A DNA stretch of 44,918 nucleotides from Streptomyces sp. AC555_RSS877 (GCF_019049245.1 NZ_JAGMUK010000027.1:1-44918), one strand, 5' to 3'. Positions 7,708-16,731 are shown, counted from the stretch's first letter. The notes: generated by a model from the sequence alone, not told the origin. Program-made: numbers and translations.

Positions 7708-8661
7708 TCAGGTTGGCAGCAGATTGCCTCGTTTGGAGAGCAGGAACTTCTTGAAGGCGGCCACCGGCGGCGTGTCCGGGTGGCCGTCCAGCCAGGCCAC
7801 GCCGATTTCTCTGGCCGCCCTCGGGGCCGTGACCGTCAGTTCCACGACCCCCGGGCGAGGGAAGACGGGTGGGGGGAGGAGGGCTACTCCCAGGCCCGCC
7901 GCCACCAGACCCCTCAGCGTTTCCGCCTCCTCGCCCTCGAACGCGACCCGCGGCTTGAAGCCCGCCTCCTGGCAGAGGTCGTCGGTGATGCGGCGCAGGC
8001 CGTAGCCGGGTTCGAGGGTGACGAAGGTTTCGTCGGCGGCCTCGGCCAGGCGGATACGCCGGCGGGCGGCGAGGCGGTGGTCGGCGGGGACGACCAGGCG
8101 GAGCTTCTGCTCGTCGAGGCGGCGGGCGACGAGGTCGGGGGCGTCCGGGACCGGAGAGGTCAGGCACAGGTCCAGCTCGCCCGCGCGCAGCCGCTCGATC
8201 ATCGCCTCGCCGTAGTTCTGGACGAGGCTGAAGCGGACGCGGGGATGGTCGGCGCGGAAGGCCTGCAGCAGGCCCGGCACGGTCTCGGCGCCCATGGTGT
8301 GCAGGAAGCCGAAGGCGACCTTGCCGGTGGCCGGGTCGGCGTCGGCGCGGACCTCGTCGGCGGCACGCTCGATCTCGGCGAGGGCGCGCTCGACGGAGCC
8401 GAGGAAGGTGCGTCCGGCGGGAGTGAGGGAGACCGTGCGGCCGCGGCGGGCGAACAGGTCGACGCCCAGGTCCTGTTCGAGCCGGACCATGGCTCGCGAC
8501 AGGGTGGACTGCGGGACCTGCATCTCCTGGGCGGCGCGGGTGACGTGCTCGGTGCGGGCGACGCCGGCGAAGTACGCGAGGCGCGGGGCCAGCAACATCA
8601 CCATGTCTTCTGTGTCACTGGATGGTGACAGACGCGCCTGTGACCTCTGCTGATGCTCCAT
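7708..8661 (-). CDS. LysR-family transcriptional regulator
   Basis: A 317-residue LysR-type regulator. The N-terminal winged HTH (about 20-80) shows LAYFAGVARTEHVTRAAQEM, here typical of the family, then QSTLSRAMVRLEQDLG and LFARRGR. The C-terminal effector-binding domain (about 105-305) starts at VAFGFLHTMG and contains LDLCLTSPVP. It is divergent from an MFS transporter 63 bp away and probably controls it, the usual LysR layout. ATG at 8661 is chosen; ATG 8604 is an alternative that still keeps the HTH. The open frame continues to 10047 antisense to the transporter, which is a high-GC artefact. Confidence 0.9.
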   Translation of the reverse strand: MEHQQRSQARLSPSSDTEDMVMLLAPRLAYFAGVARTEHVTRAAQEMQVPQSTLSRAMVRLEQDLGVDLFARRGRTVSLTPAGRTFLGSVERALAEIERAADEVRADADPATGKVAFGFLHTMGAETVPGLLQAFRADHPRVRFSLVQNYGEAMIERLRAGELDLCLTSPVPDAPDLVARRLDEQKLRLVVPADHRLAARRRIRLAEAADETFVTLEPGYGLRRITDDLCQEAGFKPRVAFEGEEAETLRGLVAAGLGVALLPPPVFPRPGVVELTVTAPRAAREIGVAWLDGHPDTPPVAAFKKFLLSKRGNLLPT

Positions 8662-8687
8662 GGGAACGATTATGCCGATTCCATGCA

Positions 8688-8716
8688 TTGGACGGATGAC
8701 CGGGAGCGTACATAGT
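8688..8716 (+). promoter_or_regulatory. Promoter of the MFS gene, leaderless
   Basis: TTGGAC (8688-8693), a 17-bp spacer and CATAGT (8711-8716) form a good housekeeping-sigma promoter. Transcription should begin at or next to the ATG at 8725, so the mRNA is probably leaderless; there is no Shine-Dalgarno. ATGCAT at 8683-8688 overlaps the -35 and is a candidate contact for the adjacent LysR protein. Confidence 0.6.
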
Positions 8717-8724
8717 TTCGAGGC

Positions 8725-10002
8725 ATGTCTCCCGCCAGTACCGGGGCGTCCACCGTCGTGGGCGCCGCTGCTCCAGCCCCTGTCGTCGATTCCCGTGTGG
8801 CCCCGGGCGGTCCCGGTTACCGCCGGATGAGCTTTGCCCTCTTCCTCGCCGGCGTGGCGACCTTCGCCCTTCTCTACTCCACCCAGGCCCTGCTGCCGCT
8901 GATCTCCGGCGACTTCGGGGTGGCGGCGAGCGAGGCGAGCTGGACGGTGGCGGCCGCGACCGGCGGACTGGCGCTGTTCGTCCTGCCGATGAGCGCCCTG
9001 TCGGAACGGTTCGGCCGGCGTACGGTGATGACCGCCTCGCTGGCGGTCGCGGTGACCGTCGGCCTCCTGGTCCCCTTCGCGCCCTCGCTGACCTCGCTCA
9101 TCGTGCTGCGGGCGGTGCAGGGCGCGGCACTGGCGGGTCTGCCGGCCTCGGCGACGGCCTACCTCGCGGAGGAGGTCACGCCCAAGGCGCTGATCACCGC
9201 GATCGGCCTGTTCGTCGCGGGCAACAGCGTCGGCGGAATGAGCGGCCGGGTCGTCACCGGCTGGGTCGCGCAGGAGTGGGGCTGGCGCGTCGCGGTCGGC
9301 GTGATCGGCGTGATCGCGGTCGGCTGCGCGGTGGCCTTCCGGCTGCTGCTGCCGGCGCCGAAGAACTTCGTGCCCGGCTCGCTGCGGCCCCGGGTACTGG
9401 CCCGCACGGTCCGCGACCACCTCTCCGACCCGCTGCTGCGCCGGCTGTACGCGATCGGCGCACTGTTCATGACGGTGTTCGGCGGCGTCTACACGGTGAT
9501 CGGGTACCGGCTGACGGAGGCGCCGTTCGGCCTGCCCCAGGGCATCATCGGGTCGATCTTCCTGGTCTACCTGGTGGGCACGGCGTCGGCGTCCACGGCC
9601 GGGCGGCTGGTCGGACGCCTCGGCCGCCGGGGCGCGCTGTACGCGGCGGGCGGTACGACGACCGCGGGTCTGGTGCTGTCCCTGGCCGACTCCCTTCCGC
9701 TGGTCCTGCTGGGACTGGTGCTGATCACGGCGGGCTTCTTCGCGGGGCACGCGGTCGCGTCGTCGGCGGTCAGCAAGACGGCGACGAAGGGGCGGGCGCA
9801 GGCCTCGGCCCTCTACCAGTCGTCCTACTACGTCGGCTCCAGCGCGGGCAGTACGGTCGGCGCGGTCGCCTTCCACGCGGGCGGCTGGGCCGGGACGGTG
9901 GGCGTCGGCCTGCTGGCGGTGCTCGGCGTCGTGACGATCACGGTGTTCGGGTCGCGGGCGGCGCGGGTCGCCGCGCGGCGGGTGGCAGTGCCGGTCAACT
10001 GA
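8725..10002 (+). CDS. MFS transporter (drug/metabolite exporter type)
   Basis: A 425-residue major facilitator protein with about 12 membrane helices after a 35-residue cytosolic tail. The motif-A loop between helices 2 and 3 reads LSERFGRRTVM, and VLRAVQGAALAGLPA is the helix-4 region typical of the YnfM/arabinose-efflux-like exporter group. It probably exports a small molecule by proton antiport; the substrate cannot be told. It is divergent from a LysR regulator. A GC hairpin follows the stop. Confidence 0.9.
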   Translation: MSPASTGASTVVGAAAPAPVVDSRVAPGGPGYRRMSFALFLAGVATFALLYSTQALLPLISGDFGVAASEASWTVAAATGGLALFVLPMSALSERFGRRTVMTASLAVAVTVGLLVPFAPSLTSLIVLRAVQGAALAGLPASATAYLAEEVTPKALITAIGLFVAGNSVGGMSGRVVTGWVAQEWGWRVAVGVIGVIAVGCAVAFRLLLPAPKNFVPGSLRPRVLARTVRDHLSDPLLRRLYAIGALFMTVFGGVYTVIGYRLTEAPFGLPQGIIGSIFLVYLVGTASASTAGRLVGRLGRRGALYAAGGTTTAGLVLSLADSLPLVLLGLVLITAGFFAGHAVASSAVSKTATKGRAQASALYQSSYYVGSSAGSTVGAVAFHAGGWAGTVGVGLLAVLGVVTITVFGSRAARVAARRVAVPVN

Positions 10003-10012
10003 CGGCGCCGTA

Positions 10013-10032
10013 CCGGGGGGCTCCGCCCCCGG
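10013..10032 (+). terminator. Short GC hairpin after the MFS gene
   Basis: CCGGGGG (10013-10019) pairs with CCCCCGG (10026-10032) around a six-base loop, eleven bases past the MFS stop. Such G-rich/C-rich hairpins are common after Streptomyces genes. Confidence 0.6.
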
Positions 10033-10061
10033 ACCCCCGACCTGCACTTTTCCCCACTGCC

Positions 10062-10082
10062 CAGGCCATTGTCAGTGGCCTG
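10062..10082. promoter_or_regulatory. Inverted repeat CAGGCCA-N7-TGGCCTG before the ECF sigma gene
   Basis: A perfect 7-bp inverted repeat with a seven-base spacer, 65 bp upstream of the sigma-factor start. It could be an operator; terminator function is less likely because another hairpin already ends the MFS gene. Confidence 0.4.
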
Positions 10083-10146
10083 CGGTAGCTTCCGAAGTGC
10101 TGGGCGCAAAGGCGCGCGACAGGAACGCCACAGGGGTGGGTGGACC

Positions 10147-11157
10147 ATGAGTGACACGGTGACGACGGATCTTGACGTCAGGCTGGAGAAACACCGGACC
10201 GAGCTGACGGGGTACTGCTATCGCATGCTCGGCTCCTCCTTCGAGGCCGAGGACGCGGTGCAGGACACGATGGTCCGGGCCTGGCGGAGTTACGACAAGT
10301 TCGAGGGCCGCTCCAGCCTCCGTTCCTGGCTGTACCGCATCGCGACGAACGTGTGCCTGGACATGCTGACGGCCGGCAACAAGCGCGCGAGGCCGATGGA
10401 TCTCACGGAGTCCACCCCTCTCGCCCGGGCCGCCCTGTCCCCCCGCCCGGACAACACCTGGCTGGAGCCGATGCCGGACGCACGCGTACTGCCCACGACC
10501 GAGGACCCGGCGGAGGCGGCCGTCGCCAAGGAGTCCGTGCGGCTCGCCTTCATGGCCGCCCTCCAGCAGCTCCCGGCCAAGCAGCGCGCGGTGCTGATCC
10601 TGCGCGAGGTGCTGGCGTGGAAGGCGAGCGAGGTCGCCGAGCTGCTGGACACCTCGGTCGCGTCGGTCAACAGCGCACTGCAGCGGGCCCGGGCGACGCT
10701 CGCCGAGCGGGAGCAGCGCGGCGCGGACGCGGCCGTGTCCGACCCGCTGAACGACGAGCAGCAAAAGCTCCTGGACCGCTATGTGGCGGCGTTCGAGGGC
10801 TATGACATGACCGCTCTGACGGCCCTGCTGCACGAGGACGCCGTCATGACGATGCCGCCGTTCGACCTGTGGCTGACCGGCCCTTCGGACATCACCGGCT
10901 TCATGACGACGCTCGGCGCCCCCTGCGCGGGCTCGCGTCTGGTGCCGGTCCAGGTCAACGGACTGCCGGGCTTCGCCCAGTACAAGCCGGACCCGGACAA
11001 GGGCGGCTTCGTCCCGTGGGCCGTGCAGGTCCTCGAAATCTCAGAGGGTGAGATCACCGGGTTCCACTGCTTCCTCGACACGCAGCGCTGGTTCCCGCTG
11101 TTCGGGCTGCCCCTCCGTCTCGAAGCGGAGGCCGACCAGGTCGAGCAGGGCGGGTAG
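10147..11157 (+). CDS. ECF sigma factor with C-terminal SnoaL-like domain
   Basis: A 336-residue sigma factor of the TIGR02960/SigX5-like type. Region 2 (about 15-85) has YCYRMLGSSFEAEDAVQDTM, here in family form, and the basic LRSWLYRIATNVCLDML; region 4 (about 140-195) has LPAKQRAVLILREVLAWKAS, then SVASVNSALQRAR. From about 205 a SnoaL-like domain follows (LDRYVAAFEGYDMTALTALL; MPPFDLWLTG) and it ends in WFPLFGLPLRL. In such factors the SnoaL domain replaces a separate anti-sigma by modulating activity in cis. GGTGG lies before the ATG at 10147. Its last 117 bases overlap the convergent STAS gene. Confidence 0.92.
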   Translation: MSDTVTTDLDVRLEKHRTELTGYCYRMLGSSFEAEDAVQDTMVRAWRSYDKFEGRSSLRSWLYRIATNVCLDMLTAGNKRARPMDLTESTPLARAALSPRPDNTWLEPMPDARVLPTTEDPAEAAVAKESVRLAFMAALQQLPAKQRAVLILREVLAWKASEVAELLDTSVASVNSALQRARATLAEREQRGADAAVSDPLNDEQQKLLDRYVAAFEGYDMTALTALLHEDAVMTMPPFDLWLTGPSDITGFMTTLGAPCAGSRLVPVQVNGLPGFAQYKPDPDKGGFVPWAVQVLEISEGEITGFHCFLDTQRWFPLFGLPLRLEAEADQVEQGG

Positions 11158-11427
11158 GCCCGGGTCCGGGTCCCGCAGCCTGATCCGGCCCCCGGCCCGC
11201 CGGGCGGCGAGCTCCAGGCGCGCCAGCAGGTCGACGGTGCCGAGCCCCGGCGGCCCGAGTCCTCCGACGTCGCACACCACGGTCCTGGCCTCACCGGCCT
11301 CCAGCAGCGCACGCACCTCGTCGCATAGCCCGGTCACCTCGTCCCTGGTGACGGGGCCGGTCAGCACGAGTACTGCGGGTGTCATGGCGTCCACGAGCGG
11401 TAGACCGACGGGGCGGGCGTAACTCAT
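11041..11427 (-). CDS. STAS-domain protein (anti-sigma antagonist-like)
   Basis: A 128-residue protein whose middle (about 15-105) reads as a STAS domain: AVLVLTGPVTRDEVTGL, then ARTVVCDVGGLGPPGLGTVD and LDLVGLRFE. The region where anti-anti-sigma factors carry the phosphorylatable Ser has GPPGLGT instead, so classic SpoIIAA-type regulation is doubtful. It overlaps the 3' end of the convergent sigma-factor gene by 117 bases. The start is uncertain: ATG 11427 is used; GTG 11469 and ATG 11385 are alternatives. The product is supported by domain resemblance and codon pattern, not by a strong ribosome site. Confidence 0.6.
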   Translation of the reverse strand: MSYARPVGLPLVDAMTPAVLVLTGPVTRDEVTGLCDEVRALLEAGEARTVVCDVGGLGPPGLGTVDLLARLELAARRAGGRIRLRDPDPGLPALLDLVGLRFETEGQPEQREPALRVEEAVEPGDLTL

Positions 11428-11569
11428 CGCGACCGGCGTCTTCCCCTGCTGTCCGCCGACCGGGATCACATTGACCCGCCGCCCTCCTTCCCCGGAGGGT
11501 TGCCTGTATGCCCCACATATCGGCGCCGCCCCGGAGACCGCACGCCTTCCTCACCTCCGAGGAGGCTCC

Positions 11570-12493
11570 GTGCAGGGGGTGCTGACCGGCTTCGCGGTCA
11601 TCGCCGTCGTCATCGGCGTCGGCTATGCGCTCGGGCGGGGCGGTCACCTCGGTGAACACGGCCGTGACGTCCTGACCAAGCTCGCGTTCCACGTGGCCAC
11701 ACCCGCTCTGCTGTTCACCACGCTGGCTCCCACCGACCTCTCCATGATCTTCTCCAGCCGCCTGCTCGTGACCGCGCTGAGCACGGCTGCCGCGGCGGGC
11801 GTCTTCGTCGCGGTGGGTGTCGTACGCGGCTGGGGAGTCGGCCGTACGACGATCGGCGCCCTGTGCTCCGGCTACGTCAACTCGGGCAACCTCGGCATCC
11901 CGATCGCCGTGTACGTGCTCGGCGACGCCTCCCTGGTGGCACCGGTCCTGCTGTTCCAGCTGCTCCTCCTGACGCCGGTCGCGCTGACGGTCCTGGACCT
12001 GTCGGGCAGGGACGGCGAGAAGGGCCCGCTGTGGCACCGGCTGCTCACACCGCTGCGCAATCCGATCGCGGTGGGGTCGCTGGCCGGAGTGGCGGTCTCG
12101 GCATCCGGTATCGGCATCCCGTCCTTCGTCATGGACCCCGTCACCCTGATCGGCAACATGTCCGTCCCGGCGGTCCTGCTCGCCTTCGGCATCTCCCTGT
12201 GCGGCAGCGCGATGCCGGGCCGGGGCCCGGACCGCCCGCTCGTGCTGCTCTCGGTCGCGTTGAAGACGGTGGGGCAGCCGACGGTGGCCTGGGCGCTGGC
12301 GGTGGGGGTGTTCGGGCTGCGCGGGGCGCCTCTGCTCGACGTGGTGGTGACCTCGGCGCTCCCGGCGGCGCAGAACCTCTTCACCTACGCCTCCAGCTAC
12401 GGCGTGGGCGAGCGACTGGCCCGGGACTCGATCCTGGTGTCGACGGTGCTGTCCGTGCCGGTGCTGGTCGTGGTCGCGGCCCTGCTCGGCTGA
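11570..12493 (+). CDS. AEC-family (auxin efflux carrier-like) transporter
   Basis: A 307-residue membrane protein with about ten helices in two halves, typical of AEC permeases such as malonate transporters. Characteristic segments: VGYALGRGGHL after the first helix, LAFHVATPALLFTTLA, the polar helix break GYVNSGNLGIPIAVYVLG, LRNPIAVGSLAG at the domain linker and SALPAAQNLFTYASSYG in the second broken helix. It probably moves an organic anion by secondary transport. The GTG at 11570 follows a strong GAGGAGG ribosome site; the frame is open from 11471 but that part is not supported. Confidence 0.9.
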   Translation: MQGVLTGFAVIAVVIGVGYALGRGGHLGEHGRDVLTKLAFHVATPALLFTTLAPTDLSMIFSSRLLVTALSTAAAAGVFVAVGVVRGWGVGRTTIGALCSGYVNSGNLGIPIAVYVLGDASLVAPVLLFQLLLLTPVALTVLDLSGRDGEKGPLWHRLLTPLRNPIAVGSLAGVAVSASGIGIPSFVMDPVTLIGNMSVPAVLLAFGISLCGSAMPGRGPDRPLVLLSVALKTVGQPTVAWALAVGVFGLRGAPLLDVVVTSALPAAQNLFTYASSYGVGERLARDSILVSTVLSVPVLVVVAALLG

Positions 12494-12525
12494 GCCCGGA
12501 GCAGCGCCCCGGACGGACCGGCAAA

Positions 12526-12554
12526 GGGGCCGGGGCTTCGACAGCCCCGGCCCC
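12526..12554. terminator. Bidirectional terminator, 12-bp perfect stem
   Basis: 12526-12537 pairs with 12543-12554 around the loop TCGAC. It separates the convergent AEC transporter gene and the end of the nucleoside operon. Confidence 0.85.
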
Positions 12555-12570
12555 CGGCCCGGTCCTCCCC

Positions 12571-12596
12571 CGCTCAGGCGATCCGCTCAGGCGATC
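12571..12596. repeat. Tandem 13-bp duplication at the deoA 3' end
   Basis: The unit CGCTCAGGCGATC occurs twice in a row (12571-12583 and 12584-12596), spanning the last codons and stop of thymidine phosphorylase. It duplicates the codons around the stop just outside the reading frame and looks like a slippage event. Confidence 0.8.
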
Positions 12597-13870
12597 CGCT
12601 CCAGCACCACGGGCGACGCCGTGAATTCGGTGCCCGCCGCCGCGATGTCGTACGCACCCTCCACCGACTCGAGGGCGTACGCGAAGCGCTCGGGGGTGTC
12701 CGTGTGCAGGGTCAGCAGGGGCTGGCCCTCCGCCACCGGGTCGCCGGGCTTGGCGTGCAGCTCGACGCCCGCGCCCGCCTGCACCGGGTCCTCCTTGCGG
12801 GCGCGGCCGGCGCCCAGGCGCCAGGCGGCGACGCCGATGCCGTAGGCGTCGAGACGGGTCAGGACGCCCGAGGACGGGGCCTTGATCACGTGCTGCTCGC
12901 GGGCCACCGGCAGTTCCGCGTCCGGGTCGCCGCCCTGGGCCGCGATCATGCGGCGCCAGACGTCCATGGCCGAGCCGTCGGCGAGGGCCTTCGCCGGGTC
13001 CGCGTCCTTCACGCCGGCCGCGTCGAGCATCTCGCGGGCCAGGGCGATGGTCAGCTCGACGACGTCCGCCGGGCCGCCGCCCGCCAGGACCTCCACCGAC
13101 TCGCGGACCTCCAGCGCGTTGCCCGCCGTCAGGCCCAGGGGGGTGGACATGTCCGTGAGCAACGCGACCGTCTTCACCCCGTGGTCCGTGCCCAGGCCCA
13201 CCATCGTGGAGGCCAGTTCGCGCGCGTCCTCGATGGTCTTCATGAAGGCGCCGGTGCCCACCTTCACGTCCAGGACCAGGGAGCCGGTGCCCTCGGCGAT
13301 CTTCTTCGACATGATCGAGGAGGCGATCAGCGGGATCGCCTCCACCGTGCCGGTCACGTCCCGCAGGGCGTAGAGCTTCTTGTCGGCAGGGGCCAGGCCG
13401 TCGCCCGCCGCGCAGATCACCGCGCCGGTGCCGTCCAGCACGGACAGCATCTCCTCGTTGGAGAGCAGGGCCCGCCAGCCGGGGATCGACTCCAGCTTGT
13501 CCAGGGTGCCGCCGGTGTGGCCGAGGCCGCGGCCCGACAGCTGCGGGACGGCCGCGCCGCAGGCCGCGACCAGCGGGGCGAGCGGCAGGGTGATCTTGTC
13601 GCCGACGCCGCCCGTGGAGTGCTTGTCCGCCGTCGGCCGGGACAGGGACGAGAAGTCCATGCGCTCACCGGAGGCGATCATCGCGGCCGTCCAGCGGGCG
13701 ATCTCGCGGCGGTTCATGCCGTTGAGCAGGATGGCCATCGCGAGCGCGGACATCTGCTCGTCGGCGACCTCCCCGCGGGTGTACGCGTCGATGACCCAGT
13801 CGATCTGCTGGTCGCTGAGCTCACCGCGCTCCCGCTTGGTGCGGATGACGGAGATGGCGTCCATGGCCAT
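12587..13870 (-). CDS. deoA: Thymidine phosphorylase
   Basis: Pyrimidine-nucleoside phosphorylase splitting thymidine or deoxyuridine with phosphate to base and deoxyribose 1-phosphate. The 427-residue protein shows the family pattern: MDAISVIRTKRERGEL start, helical domain through MAILLNGMNRREIARWTAAM, the phosphate loop DKHSTGGVGDK, LSGRGLGHTGGTLDKLE signature, IMSKKIAEG and KVGTGAFMK. The C-terminal domain has LHAKPGDPVAEG. ATG at 13870 is preceded by AAGGAAGG. It is the last gene of the nucleoside uptake operon, 86 bp after cytidine deaminase. Confidence 0.96.
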   Translation of the reverse strand: MAMDAISVIRTKRERGELSDQQIDWVIDAYTRGEVADEQMSALAMAILLNGMNRREIARWTAAMIASGERMDFSSLSRPTADKHSTGGVGDKITLPLAPLVAACGAAVPQLSGRGLGHTGGTLDKLESIPGWRALLSNEEMLSVLDGTGAVICAAGDGLAPADKKLYALRDVTGTVEAIPLIASSIMSKKIAEGTGSLVLDVKVGTGAFMKTIEDARELASTMVGLGTDHGVKTVALLTDMSTPLGLTAGNALEVRESVEVLAGGGPADVVELTIALAREMLDAAGVKDADPAKALADGSAMDVWRRMIAAQGGDPDAELPVAREQHVIKAPSSGVLTRLDAYGIGVAAWRLGAGRARKEDPVQAGAGVELHAKPGDPVAEGQPLLTLHTDTPERFAYALESVEGAYDIAAAGTEFTASPVVLERIA

Positions 13871-13907
13871 GGCGTGGCCTTCCTTGTGAAAAGCATGCGG
13901 AAACCGC

Positions 13908-13949
13908 GCGGCCCCCCGAGTGGCCGAAGCCGGAACTCGCAGGGGCCGC
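13908..13949 (-). other. Hairpin between cdd and deoA
   Basis: GCGGCCCC (13908-13915) pairs with GGGGCCGC (13942-13949), with an inner CGAG/CTCG pairing. It may tune expression of deoA relative to the upstream genes or stabilise the mRNA; no U tract. Confidence 0.4.
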
Positions 13950-13956
13950 ACGGGAA

Positions 13957-14349
13957 TTACTTGGTGAGATGCCCCGGCCCGAAGGCCTGCGGCAGCATCT
14001 TCGACAGCGGCAGGATGCCCTCCGGGGTCTCCAGCAGCAGGTCGGGACCGCCGAACTCGTACAGCAGCTGCCGGCAGCGGCCGCACGGGACGAGGATCGC
14101 GCCGTTGCCGTCGACGCAGGTGAAGTGCGTGAGGCGGCCGCCGCCGGTGTTGTGCAGCTCCGAGACGAGCCCGCACTCGGCGCACAGGCCGAGGCCGTAC
14201 GAGGCGTTCTCGACGTTGCAGCCGGAGACCGTACGCCCGTCGTCGACCAGGGCCGCCACGCCGACCGGGTAGCCGGAGTACGGGGCGTACGCCCGCGACA
14301 TGGCGTCCCGGGCCACCGCCCGCAGCGTGTCCCAGTCGACGTCGGTCAC
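13957..14349 (-). CDS. cdd: Cytidine deaminase
   Basis: Zinc enzyme converting cytidine and deoxycytidine to uridine and deoxyuridine. The 130-residue protein is the small tetrameric type: YPVGVAALVDDG, GCNVENASYGLGLCAEC with the first zinc Cys and catalytic Glu, and PCGRCRQLLYEF with the other two zinc Cys. The GTG at 14349 overlaps the permease stop (GTGA), so it is translated together with the transporter. Its uridine product can feed downstream phosphorylase steps. Upstream codons in the same frame to 15543 are a shadow of the permease gene. Confidence 0.95.
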   Translation of the reverse strand: MTDVDWDTLRAVARDAMSRAYAPYSGYPVGVAALVDDGRTVSGCNVENASYGLGLCAECGLVSELHNTGGGRLTHFTCVDGNGAILVPCGRCRQLLYEFGGPDLLLETPEGILPLSKMLPQAFGPGHLTK

Positions 14350-15611
14350 TTGCCCTGTCCCTTCCGGTACGGCATGCCGTCCGCCTTCGGCATCCTGAGG
14401 CGCTGGGCCGACAGGGCGAGGACGACGAGCGTGATGACGTACGGCGTGGCGGACACGACCTGGTTCGGGACCTCGTTGGTGCCCAGGTACCAGGCGAGCA
14501 CCAGACCGCCGACGAGCAGGGTGATCGCGGACGAGGTGTACTTCTTCCGGAACGCCAGCCAGATGGAGCCGATGATCAGCAGCAGCGCCCCGAGCAGCAG
14601 CAGCGCGTGGACGTTCTCGGAGCCGCCGCGCAGGTTGAGGCTGTCGGTGTAGCCGAACAGGCCCGCGCCGATGGCGAGTCCGCCCGGCATCCAGTTGCCG
14701 AAGATCATCGCGGCGAGACCGATGTAGCCGCGGCCGCTGGTCTGGCCCTCCAGGTAGAAGGGGTTGGCGACGATGGAGAGAAAGACACCGCCCAGGCCGG
14801 CCAGTCCGCCGGAGATGATCACGGCCACGTACTTGTACTTGTAGACGTTCACGCCGAGCGACTCGGCCGCGATCGGGTTCTCGCCGCAGGACCGCAGCCG
14901 CAGACCGAACGCGGTGCGCCACAGGATCCACCAGGTGCCGGGGATCAGCGCGATGGCGATCAGGGTCAGCCAGGACACGTTGGTGATCAGACCGCCGAGC
15001 AGACCGGCGATGTCGGAGATGAAGAACCAGCCCTTGGCGTTCAGGTCGGTCAGCGCGTCCGACAGCCAGGGCACCGTGAAGTTGCCGAGGGACTCCACCG
15101 GCGGGGACTGCTTGGCCGAGCCGCCCGTGTGGCCCTCGAAGGCGAGCGGGGCGAGGTAGCGGGTGGCGCCGAGGGCGAGGATGTTGATGGCCACACCGGA
15201 GACGATGTGGTTGACGTTGAAGGAGACGGTGACGATCGCGTGCAGCAGGCCGCCGATCGCGCCGCCGAGGATGCCGACCAGGACGCCCGTCCACGGGCCC
15301 CACTGGAAGCCGGCCCAGGCACCGAACCAGGTGCCGAGGATCATCATGCCCTCGAGGCCGATGTTGACGACGCCCGCGCGCTCGGCCCACAGACCGCCGA
15401 GGCCGGCGAGGCCGATCGGGACGGCGAGCTGGAGCGCGGTGGACATCTGGCTGACGTTGGTGATGCCGTCGGCGCCGGTGATGATGCGGACGATCGACGT
15501 CAGCGCCAGGGCGCCGGCGATGACCAGCAGCAGGACGGGCCATGACATGCGGCGCCCTGTCGGCGCCGTGGGCTGCAGCGTGGGCTGGTTGAGGTCGGTC
15601 ACGGTGGTCAT
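14346..15611 (-). CDS. BMP-type nucleoside ABC transporter permease 2
   Basis: A 421-residue membrane protein of the BPD_transp_2 (RbsC-like) family, the second permease of a nucleoside importer. Hydrophobic helices begin with MSWPVLLLVIAGALALTS; conserved loops include AGVVNIGLEGMMILGTWFGA and RSCGENPIAAESLGVNVYKY, the latter the cytoplasmic coupling loop, and SGGLAGLGGVFLS. ATG at 15611 has AAGGAGG upstream and overlaps the permease 1 stop (ATGA). The predicted frame extends to 15833 without support. Confidence 0.93.
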   Translation of the reverse strand: MTTVTDLNQPTLQPTAPTGRRMSWPVLLLVIAGALALTSIVRIITGADGITNVSQMSTALQLAVPIGLAGLGGLWAERAGVVNIGLEGMMILGTWFGAWAGFQWGPWTGVLVGILGGAIGGLLHAIVTVSFNVNHIVSGVAINILALGATRYLAPLAFEGHTGGSAKQSPPVESLGNFTVPWLSDALTDLNAKGWFFISDIAGLLGGLITNVSWLTLIAIALIPGTWWILWRTAFGLRLRSCGENPIAAESLGVNVYKYKYVAVIISGGLAGLGGVFLSIVANPFYLEGQTSGRGYIGLAAMIFGNWMPGGLAIGAGLFGYTDSLNLRGGSENVHALLLLGALLLIIGSIWLAFRKKYTSSAITLLVGGLVLAWYLGTNEVPNQVVSATPYVITLVVLALSAQRLRMPKADGMPYRKGQGK

Positions 15612-16731
15612 CGGCCCGCCACCTCCTTCTTCACGTTGTTGTCGGCGCCGAGGACGTTTCCGGCGGCGAGTTCCGCGCCGACCCGGCGCTGCTGGCGGCG
15701 CAGGCCCCACTCGCGTACGGCCTCGTAGGAGACGACGACCGAGAGCACGATCAGGCCCTGCATGATGACCGCGATCTCCTTGTCGTAGTCGTGGAAGTCC
15801 AGCTCGGGCGAGGCCTTGTCGAGCCAGGCCCACAGCAGGGCGGCGAAGGCGATACCGGTGGGGTTGTTACGGCCGAGCAGGGCGATGCCGATGCCGAGGA
15901 AGCCGATGCCGGTGGGGAAGTTGAGGTTGTAGGTGTGCGAGTCGCCGAGCAGGATCGGCAGGCCCGCGAGACCGGCCAGACCACCGGAGATGAGCATCGC
16001 GGTCAGCACCATGCGCTTGGGGTCGACGCCGCTGGCCGCCGCCGCCGACTCCGAGGCGCCGGAGGCGCGCAGGTCGAAGCCGAAGCGGGTGCGGTTGAGG
16101 ACGACCCAGTAGCCGACGCCGAGCAGGGCGGCGAGGACCACCAGACCGTAGATCTCGCCGGCCGCGCCCATGTCGATGCCGGGCACCCAGCCCGACTCGT
16201 GCATCTCGCCGGTGGTGTTGTTGTTGCCGACCTTGACGCCGAAGACGTTCGGAAGCCACAGGTAGGCGATCACGGAGACCGCGATGGCGTTGAGCATGAT
16301 CGTCGCGACGACCTCGCTGACCCCGCGGGTGACCTTGAGGACACCGGCGATGCCGGACCAGAAGGCGCCGGTGAGTACCGCGGTGAGGAGCAGCAGCGGG
16401 ATCTGCAGGACGGCCGGCAGGTTCGCGTGGGCGCCGACGATCGCGGCCATCATGGCGGCGAGCTGGTACTGGCCGTCGACGCCGATGTTGAACAGGTTCA
16501 TCCGGAAGCCGATGGCCACCGCGAGCGCCGCGATGTAGTACATCGACGCCTGGTTGATGATGCGGACCTGGACGTCGGAGAACGAGGCCTGCTCGAACAT
16601 GATCGAGAAGGGCTCGACCGGGTTCTTGCCGGAGGCGATCAGCACGATCGCGCTCAGCACGAAGGCCACGGCGAGCGCGATGACCGGTCCGGCCAGCGCG
16701 AGGAGCACGCGCTCCTTGTCGAACTTCTTCA

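Noticed and set aside
8662..10047. Upstream extension of the LysR frame to 779 codons
   Set aside because: It is antisense to a clear MFS transporter gene and its translation is low-complexity Arg/Asp/Gly; the HTH begins only at about 8600.
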